64,000 bases of DNA from Neoceratodus forsteri (Eukaryota > Chordata > Ceratodontiformes > Ceratodontidae), in NCBI GenBank assembly GCA_016271365.2, contig CM057456.1:666279501-666343500 (forward strand). Direction: 5' to 3'. Positions within the stretch are counted from its first letter, which is position 1. Each line of letters starts with the position of its first letter. A program made the translations under genes and the position numbers. The notes under the pieces were generated by a model that worked only from the letters and a program-made list of their open reading frames with translations, was not told the origin of the DNA and did no database searches. Below, piece by piece: positions 57,191 to 64,000 of this stretch.

Positions 57191-59097
57191 TATTGATTTT
57201 ATTTATTTATGTCTTTTGATAACTGGGTAAGTGAATTGATTCAAGGACCATTTTCATTTACTACTTGGGTAACCATATGGTAGCATCTAACAAAGTATAC
57301 AATAGCAACATGTTTACAGGCATCAGTGACAAGAGAAAGTTACATAGTATTGATATTCATCATACAGGCAGAGCAGACAAAGGTAAACAATTCATATGGT
57401 ATAGGAGCAAGAGTATCAAGTTATTATATAGAATAGACGTTTGGTATATATGCAGCATACATTATATACACATCACGTAGACAAAGTGCACAGGAGAAAA
57501 TACAGTCCACATCCTATGGGGTTTAGAGGTTCTGGTACTAGCATCGGTATGCCAAGACATGTTGGGGCCCAAATCACAGGTATTGTGGCAGCTATGGGAC
57601 TGAGCTACCTAAAGTTAGTGGTTCAAGAGTCAGACAGGCTGGATTAAAATTTGTTTACAAAGTCAGGAGATATGTGTATAGATGCATGTAGACTAAAGAG
57701 AGGGGGAGCAGGAGAGATCAGTGAGGGCATGTAGTCATAATCCCTGGTTACCAGCTGTAAAAGTGCTAGGGCAGAGTTCAGTGCTAGCAAGATTTAGGGA
57801 GCAGTTGCAAGTAGATTCTTCCAGAAGCCAGGCCTTCGGGTTAGCTTTAAAGGACACATAGGATGTGGATTGGTGAATTTGCAGAGGGATCCTGTTCCAA
57901 AGGGAGGGGGCAGTGACAGAGAAGGCCTTACTGTCCATCACTGAAGTGATACGAGGGACCTCCAGGGGAGGGGCTGTGGAGACCCTAAGAGTCCTAGAAA
58001 ATGCCCTACTAGTAAATAGTGGAGCATAAAGGGACAACTGTCTGCTCTTAAGCACACTGTCCATGAGGCAACCCAAGGCATAGTCAAAATGGGCCTGTAG
58101 ATGTGGCCACACCAGTGTTTGATAGAGAATACAGTAACGGGTAGAATAGGCAGCTTTGAGAACAGAAGTATATATGGCATTATATGTAGTGTTAAGGTGA
58201 GAGTATGGAATTGCAGTTACAAATGAGTAATTGGGGGTGCAGAAGTCCAGGAGAGGCAAGAGGTTGCCTTGGGCAACAGCTAGGTGAGCATCAAGTGTTG
58301 GCAGTTGGTGAACCCAGTAAGTCACACCTAGTGTTTGGTGTATTTTGCTAATAGTCAGAGTTATATGTTCCTTGTAAGTGAGGGAGGGGTCAAGAGTGAC
58401 AGCAAGGTACTTGAAGGAGGTAACTGTCTCAATGGGGGGGCCTGCAGGTGTGCGTACAGATAGGGAGCAGTTTGATTTGGCAACCTTGTTGAGGAAAGGC
58501 TCGGAGCCGAAAAGCATGCTTTTTGTTTGTTTTTTTACTGACAAGGAGTTTTCGAGAGAGGAACCAGTTTTGAGCAGCACAGTAGTTGAGCGTGAGGATG
58601 GAGGAGATGGAATACAGAGATTTGTCACTATGGTACAGAACTAGGCGGTCAGCATAAAGGAGTGCATTGCAGTTTAGACAGTCAGCAAGGAGGGCATTGA
58701 TAAACATGGAGAAAGAAGAGGAGGGGGCCAAGAATAGAGCCCTGTGGAACCCAGGTGTGAGTAGGAAGGGAAGCAGAGGCAATTTTGCCTATGAGTACAG
58801 ATTGGGACCTATTGGTAAGTAGCTGTGGAACCAGGAAGCAAGTGTAGGAGAGCAGCCAAATTGTTGGAGGGTGGAGAGCAGAAGGTGGTGGTCAACGAGG
58901 TCAGAGGCTTCAACAAGTCAAAAGAAACACACCTGTGGCCTTCCCTTTGTCCATGTTCCTGAGAACATGGTTGGAGAAAAGTACCAGGTCTGATGAGGTA
59001 CTGTGGTGCTTGCGAAAGCCATGCTGGAGGGGGCACCGAAGGTTGTACTTATCTAGGTGTTCTGACAGCTGGAAATGCACAATATTCTCAAGCATTG
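57191..59097 (-). mobile_element. Rex1-like LINE, 5'-truncated, minus strand
   Basis: The 3' tail is at 57198-57212 (complement of TTTATTTATTTATG, matching the tail at 38493), followed upstream by about 520 bp of 3' UTR. 58628-57735 is a 297-codon frame with SFKYLAVTLDPSLTYKEHI and LLPLLDFCTPNYSF. The catalytic box in 58782-58429 reads ALLYADRLVLY (second Asp lost). 59095-58910 carries LQHGFRKHHSTSSDLVLF. It begins abruptly in the RT at 59097. It separates hAT piece 2 from piece 3. Confidence 0.75.
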
Positions 59098-59104
59098 GTT
59101 CATA

Positions 59105-60355
59105 GGTTGTACGAGTCTAGAACCGATGGCCTTTTGGACTCAACCACTCAGTCTGAACAGTAAAACTTACTAACCCCCATATATCTATCCAAGAATGACT
59201 TAAAGGCATCGAGTGAAGTACTTGACACCACTTCATTTAGTAACTTGTCCCACTTATTTATCACTCTCTGACTTAATCAGTGGCCATGAATATTAGTTTT
59301 ATAAAATTCACCTTTTAATTGAAATTGATGAACTCTATTACTCCTTATTGTGTCACTTGCTGTGAAACATATACATTGTCATAAATTACCCTCTCTTAGG
59401 GATTTATATGTCAGACACAGATCACCCCTAAGTCTCCTGTACTCCCAAAGAGTACAGGCCCAGCACCTTTAATCTTCCACCATAAGGAATGTGCTTAAAT
59501 TGTCTGATTTTCTTGGTGGCCTGTCTCTGTGTCTTTTCTAACATTCTAACATCATTTTTGCGACAAAGGTGCCCGGAACTGCACACAGTACTCCATGTGT
59601 CGCTGCACAAGGGATGTATACAATGGACGCAATATTTGTATGTATCCATTGTTGAAATTACCTAGGATACAACCCAGGATCTTGTTTTCTTTATTAATTG
59701 CAGCCTTACATTGTTCTGAGGGGGGGAAGAGATAACTTGTTATTAGGACACCCAAATCCTTCTCCTTATCAGTTACTGGTATTTCTTTTCTATATAGAAG
59801 ATATGACACGCATTTGTTCTTCTTGATCAGGTGCAATTTTTTGCACTTCTCAATATTTAGAGCTAATTTATTCTGCTTAATTCATTCTCCAACTTTATTT
59901 ATTTTAGTTTGAAAGAGATTGATTGATTTATTGTCACTATGGCACCTACTTTGCCATCATCTGCAAACTTGCAATTTCAGCAGCCAAATGAAGTCTGTAG
60001 TGATGCAATACAAAGACTAAATAATGTGGGGCCCAATATTGAACCCAGCGGTACCCCACTTTTAATCTCTGTCCAAGGTGAGTAATGCCCTGCCAGGCAA
60101 ACTCTCTGTCTTCTCCCTTCTGGCCAAGATTCCCCCCATCTTATAACATTGATATCTAACTTAATGCCTAAAAATCTTTTGACTAGTGGTTTATGGGGCA
60201 AGGTATCAAAAGCTTTTCAAAAATCAAGATATAGGACATTGTCAAGTAGTCCTATATCAAGTGCACTTCTGACTGAACTGAAAAAAACTTAGGTTCTTTT
60301 GACAAGACCGCTCCATACTAAAGCCATGATGGATAATATCAGGTAGTCCCATCTT

Positions 60356-60390
<35 letters not shown>

Positions 60391-61150
60391 GTTCACAAAT
60401 CATATTTTTCACTATTCCCTCCATTAAATTACCAAAACTGGAGATCAAACAAATTGGTCTAAAGTTACTACAGTCACTCCTAGACCGCTCCTTATGTATG
60501 GGTATCACAGTTGCATCCTTGCAAACTTTTATTACAGTCCTCTCAGCCAGTAAACAATTAAAAATATTTGCCAATGGTCCTGCCAGGGCCTCAGCCAAAT
60601 TCTTTAACAGAGCAGGGTGCAAATTGTTCAGGTTCCAAGGATTTCTTAGAATTTAATTTTTGTAACTGAGTTCAAACATCATTCTCAGTAATCACTTTAT
60701 GCTGTAAAACAGTGATCAATTATCCCCCAATGTAGAGGAGAAAGCACTTGTGGGTTAATAAATGCGAGCAAAGTAAATATAAAAACCATGACCTTTTCTT
60801 GTTTACTCCTGATAATTTGGTTTTCTACCACAAGGGGCCCTATAACTTGTCCCCTTTCCTTACACCATTGATATAGTTAAAGAAATATGTCTAATTATCT
60901 CTCGAGTTATATGTTAGTTGGAGTTTAAATTCCCTTTTGGACCTTCTAATTGAATTCTTACATAATTTATATTTGTTCTTGTATTTAGATAAATTGCTGG
61001 ACAAAGGAGTTTTCTTGTACTTGTTGAACACCTTTTTGCACTGTCTTAACAATTTCCTAATGGTGTTGTTGAACCAGATAGGTATTTTACCCAGTGTGTT
61101 ATACTTAATCCTTTCAGGGATAAATCTGTTGATACAGTAGTCTAGTTTAA
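59105..61150 (-). mobile_element. CR1-group LINE, 5'-truncated, minus strand
   Basis: Minus-strand RT in several frames: LLKNLAEALAGPLANIFN and DATVIPIHKERSRSDCSNF (60622-60257), then SGVPLGSILGPTLFSLCI (60201-59977), the catalytic FADDG (about 59969-59955), EIPVTDKEKDLGVLITS and HMEYCVQF (59836-59552), and LEKTQRQATKKI (59649-59428). It is more diverged than the CR1 at 48-53 kb and of a different subfamily. A (TA)n tract at 60357-60390 lies inside the RT. Confidence 0.75.
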
Positions 61151-61159
61151 CAATCAGTT

Positions 61160-61616
61160 TTTCCTACTTAGTTACAATTTAGTTGCTAACCAAATGTGAC
61201 ATTGCCCAACCAAAACCATTAACTGATGTGCAGCAGTCAATCTCTGCTGAACTATCAGAGTACACCTCTGGCACAGACAATGGCACATCTATAGATGCTT
61301 CACAATCACCAGTGTCATCAGCGAGGGAAATGACATCTACAGCTGCTCTTGGGCATCCTATGTTCTGGGTTAGAAAGGTCTGAGCTGCCTACAACAACAC
61401 AGACTAGTATCCTGTATAGAAGGTACAGCAGGTTAATTTGCCAGACTGGTAAACATCTCACGCAGCACAATGATGCAGGAGTATTTTGCAGACCAGATTG
61501 TGATTGGTCTCAAGCCAGATCCATTACTCTACTGAAAATGAAAGAACACAATATGGCCAGATCTACCAAGTCTTGCAATAATGTGTCTCAGTTTCCCACC
61601 TTCAAGCATATAAGTC
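61160..61616 (+). pseudogene. hAT transposase piece 3a
   Basis: 61183-61383 encodes a Ser/Thr-rich linker (LSEYTSGTDNG, SQSPVSSARE) like the low-complexity segment between the LLDP region and the hATC domain. 61590-61616 encodes SQFPTFKHIS, fitting the hATC entry ('--FP-L--LA'). Cut by the SINE at 61617. Confidence 0.5.
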
Positions 61617-62045
61617 ACTGTCAGTGGTTCAGTAGGTAGCACACTTGCCTCTGAGGCTGGGAGATCAGAGGGCTGTGGGTTCAGTTCCCACATCTGGCAC
61701 TTGGGTTAATATCCCAGTACTGACACTGTAGTGCAGCATGAGAGGGGTGCTGTACTTCTGAGGTGCCGTCTTCGGATGAGACGTTAAACGAGGGTCTCAT
61801 CTGCCTGGATTGGTGGTAGTTCAGGTGGATGTTAAAGATCCCATGCCACTTATCGAAAGAGTAGGGAATTGCCCGGTGTCCTGGCCAAATATCCCTCATT
61901 CACTAAAAAAAATACCACCAACAGCTTAATCTGGTTCAAGGTCAGTTAGCATTCATCTGTATCCCCTTCCCCCGGGTCTTGCCTGAAAATAGGCAGGATT
62001 TGTCTAGCGCACTTACCCGGTCAACAAAAACTAAATAAAATAAAA
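61617..62045 (+). mobile_element. V-type SINE with tRNA-derived head
   Basis: Head 61622-61690 has Pol III promoter boxes: A box-like TGGTTCAGTAGG (61625-61636) and B box GGTTCAGTTCC (61678-61688). The conserved body follows: 'tgccgtcttcggatgagacg', 'caggtggatgttaaagatcc', 'gtgtcctggccaaatatccc', which is the central segment known from HE1/V-SINE-type elements. The tail 'tacccggtcaacaaaaact' plus (AAATA)n suggests a LINE-derived 3' end. It lies inside the hAT C-terminal coding region. The V-SINE name is from memory of the body sequence. Confidence 0.8.
61622..61690 (+). promoter_or_regulatory. Internal RNA polymerase III promoter of the SINE
   Basis: A and B boxes of tRNA type as described for the SINE. 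The region does not fold as an intact tRNA gene and has no 3' acceptor-stem partner, so it is not called a tRNA. Confidence 0.6.
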
Positions 62046-62057
62046 TAAATATATTCT

Positions 62058-62267
62058 GAATGTATATTTAGTGCAGCTGGAGGTATAGTCACTGACAAAA
62101 GAACACTGCAAAGTCCTGCAAATGTGGAATGGCTTGCATTTCGTAGAATGCATGCTGACAATTTCCTGATTGTTTCAAACACTGAACTATGTGATTCTGA
62201 CCTGAGCATGAACAACAGCCTGCAAACAGTGACACTGAATATGATGTCAAGATTGTGTATGAAATAA
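62058..62267 (+). pseudogene. hAT transposase piece 3b: hATC dimerisation C-terminus
   Basis: Directly after the SINE tail an uninterrupted frame of 69 codons runs to a TAA at 62265-62267. ECIFSAAGGIVTDKRT, PANVEWLAFRRMHADNF and LIVSNTELC match the hAT C-terminal block ('SERVFS-AG-I-T-KR--L-P--V--L-FL--N'). Its upstream partner is piece 3a across the SINE. The open frame to the natural stop and an AATAAA at 62268-62273 suggest this is the true 3' end of the gene. Confidence 0.85.
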
Positions 62268-62344
62268 ATAAAACCATTACCACTGCCACCACGCCATCCA
62301 CATGTGGCACACTACTCTTAGTTTTGTTACACATCAGCTTATTA

Positions 62345-63410
62345 TGTAACTTTGATGCCCACCAGGGGTATAATTTTTGGAAACAGCAGCAGCTTCACTC
62401 AGAGCAGTTGGGCCTCTTTTATCTACTTCATCAATGATTGCCACTGGTATAATTTTTTTGAAATGACAGCAGGCTCACTCAGAGCAGCTGCACCACTCAC
62501 ATCTGCCTCATCAATGCCTACCATGTGTATAATTTTTGGAAACAGCAAAAGGCTCAATCTGAGCAGCTGCGTCTCTTTTACCTACAGTACAATTCACATT
62601 AAACTGTTACTCCAATGAGTTGCTTTAGCATTTCTGACTGAGTTGCATAGGTGTTGCTAGATCCAGTACAAAGCTCTACACAGACTGTTTCTTAAGAGTT
62701 AAAACTCTGTTTTGCATTCCATTTTAACTGGTGTTAGGATGCATTCAAACTGAGTTGCAAAAACATTTTACAAACATTGCTCTGTAGCAGGTTAAACATT
62801 GAAAAACAATGCAGTGTGTGTTGCCAATGCATTGGCAACTGTAAAAAACAATGCTAAACCAACTCATTGGTTAAATAGTTTAATGTGACATGTACTATAT
62901 GTCATCAATGCCCACCATGGCTATCATTTTTGAAACAGCAGCAGGTTCACTCACAGCAGCTGCATCTCTGGTACCTGCCTTATCAATGTCCACCATGGGT
63001 ATAATTTTTGGAAACAGCAGCAGGCTCAATCAAAGCAGCTCTGTGCCGCTCATAACTGCCTTAGCAATGCCCACCATGGGTATCATTTTTGGAAACGGCA
63101 GCAGGTTCATTCATAGCAGCTGCAACTCTGGTACCTGCCTTATCAATGTCCACCATGGGTATAATTTTTGGAAACAGCAGCAGGCTCAATCAGAGCAGCT
63201 CTGTGCCTCTCATAACTGCCTTAGCAATGCCCACCATGGGTATCATTTTTGTAAATAGCAGCAGGCTCAATCAGAGCAGCTCTGTGCCTCTCATAACTGC
63301 CTTAGCAATGCCCACCATGGGTATCATTTTTGTAAATAGCAGCAGGCTCACTAAGAGCTGATATGCCTCTAGTACCTGCCTGAGCAATGCCTGCCATGGT
63401 ATAATGACTT
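62345..63410 (+). repeat. ~81-bp tandem repeat in two blocks
   Basis: Block 1 (62345-62590) has three units; block 2 (62900-63410) has about seven. The marker 'caccatggg(t)at' occurs at 62913, 62991, 63072, 63151, 63232 and 63313, spaced 78-81 bp. Units encode a repeated PTMGIIFGNSSRLNQSS-like peptide because the period is close to a multiple of three; not considered a gene. 62591-62899 is an unrelated insertion containing short 'gcattggcaact/aaacaatg' words. Confidence 0.8.
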
Positions 63411-64000
63411 GGGGCACCTACCAGACAGTGTAATAGTATTCAACCAACTGTCAAAAACAGTCTTTTACATGATTTTTGTTATGTCTGGGTTGGGTAATAA
63501 AGAAGTAGAATTAACAGGGCAATAACTATCCAACTCTAACCAACAACCTGTTTTTCATCAGGGTAATTTTATGATAATTTGGGGTAGTTTAGAGGTATCT
63601 ACGAGTAGTCTTGAGGGTCGGGTATTTCACTACCCACCCATGCCTAGTTCTTTTACCACCCTTGTAAAGTTCTTTATGAATTGCATAAAGGTTTACTCAC
63701 TGTTCAGAGAGAAAGACCAGTCCACAAATCTAACAAGAAGCCAGATAATCCTCTTTTATGACAGCATCAGCTATGCAGTGGTGACTGGGCTATACATGAA
63801 GCTAGTCTGCAGGTAGTGGAGGGGATAGCTGCAGTCACAGCAGAGTTAGAAAAAAGTTCAAACACTGACGAAAACAGTGGTGTCTGCAACAGCCAATCAA
63901 AAAATGCACATAAAGTGCTTGATCAAAAGTGCATCTCCGACACTCTGTCAGCCATTCCAATAACAGGTTAACCCGGCTCCTTCTGCACTCTGACTGCAGG
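63411..64000. other. No gene identified
   Basis: An 81-codon plus frame at 63571-63816 has no recognised domain. The remaining sequence shows no repeat or motif I can name. Confidence 0.35.

Noticed and set aside
61622..61690. tRNA gene
   Set aside because: Has A and B boxes but no full cloverleaf, and is continuous with a SINE body and tail.
62890..63361. Repeat-containing protein gene
   Set aside because: The 27-residue peptide period mirrors the 81-bp DNA repeat; no start context, splice sites or family match.

Overview
The window is eukaryotic, almost certainly vertebrate, and is built nearly entirely from transposable elements and satellite-like repeats. It carries decayed LINEs of the L1, CR1, Rex1-like and L2 groups, a tRNA-headed V-type SINE, a BED-finger hAT transposase, a CENP-B/Tigger-type fragment, several short inverted-repeat elements and many microsatellites. 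No rRNA, tRNA gene, CRISPR array or bacterial-style operon is present. The mix, the CR1 3' ends (an antisense 'gcccatctagtctgccc' type with a TCTATGTT-like tail) and the repeat density suggest a large-genome vertebrate such as an amphibian (perhaps a caecilian) or a lungfish; that assignment is an inference from repeat style, not a demonstrated fact.

Layout. 1-2482: L1 ORF2 remnant on the minus strand. 2.7-23 kb: a modular satellite landscape. It holds two 1.27-kb direct copies with hexamer-based arrays (4.08-4.89 and 6.56-7.37 kb), five ~350-bp near-perfect palindromes, a 1.57-kb foldback element (8670-10236), a ~350-bp tandem repeat, ~265-bp satellite monomers interrupted by a Rex1-like LINE (14.4-17.0 kb), and a 40-bp repeat interrupted by a CR1 tail. 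24.0-26.6 kb: a second large inverted-repeat structure rich in the CACTAGACACCAGGG motif. 27.3-29 kb: CR1 pieces with an insertion. 29.0-33.85 kb: a second L1 (minus) retaining ORF1 and part of ORF2. 34.3-38.5 kb: a long Rex1-like LINE (plus). 38.5-40.7 kb: minisatellite, a short hAT-like element with a target duplication, and a sixth palindrome. 40.9-46.5 kb: the least TE-like stretch; two minus-strand candidate exons of an unidentified host gene lie here among L1, CR1 and L2 pieces.

47.9-62.3 kb: one plus-strand hAT transposase appears to have been split into three colinear pieces (BED end plus first catalytic Asp; second catalytic Asp plus LLDP region; hATC C-terminus) by later insertions: a nearly complete CR1 with an open ORF1 esterase domain (itself carrying a foldback element), a Tigger-like fragment with palindromic elements, a Rex1-like LINE, another CR1, and a V-type SINE. 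62.3-63.4 kb: an ~81-bp tandem repeat. All transposon genes seen are broken except for short open stretches, so the window reads as layered insertion history rather than as cooperating genes.
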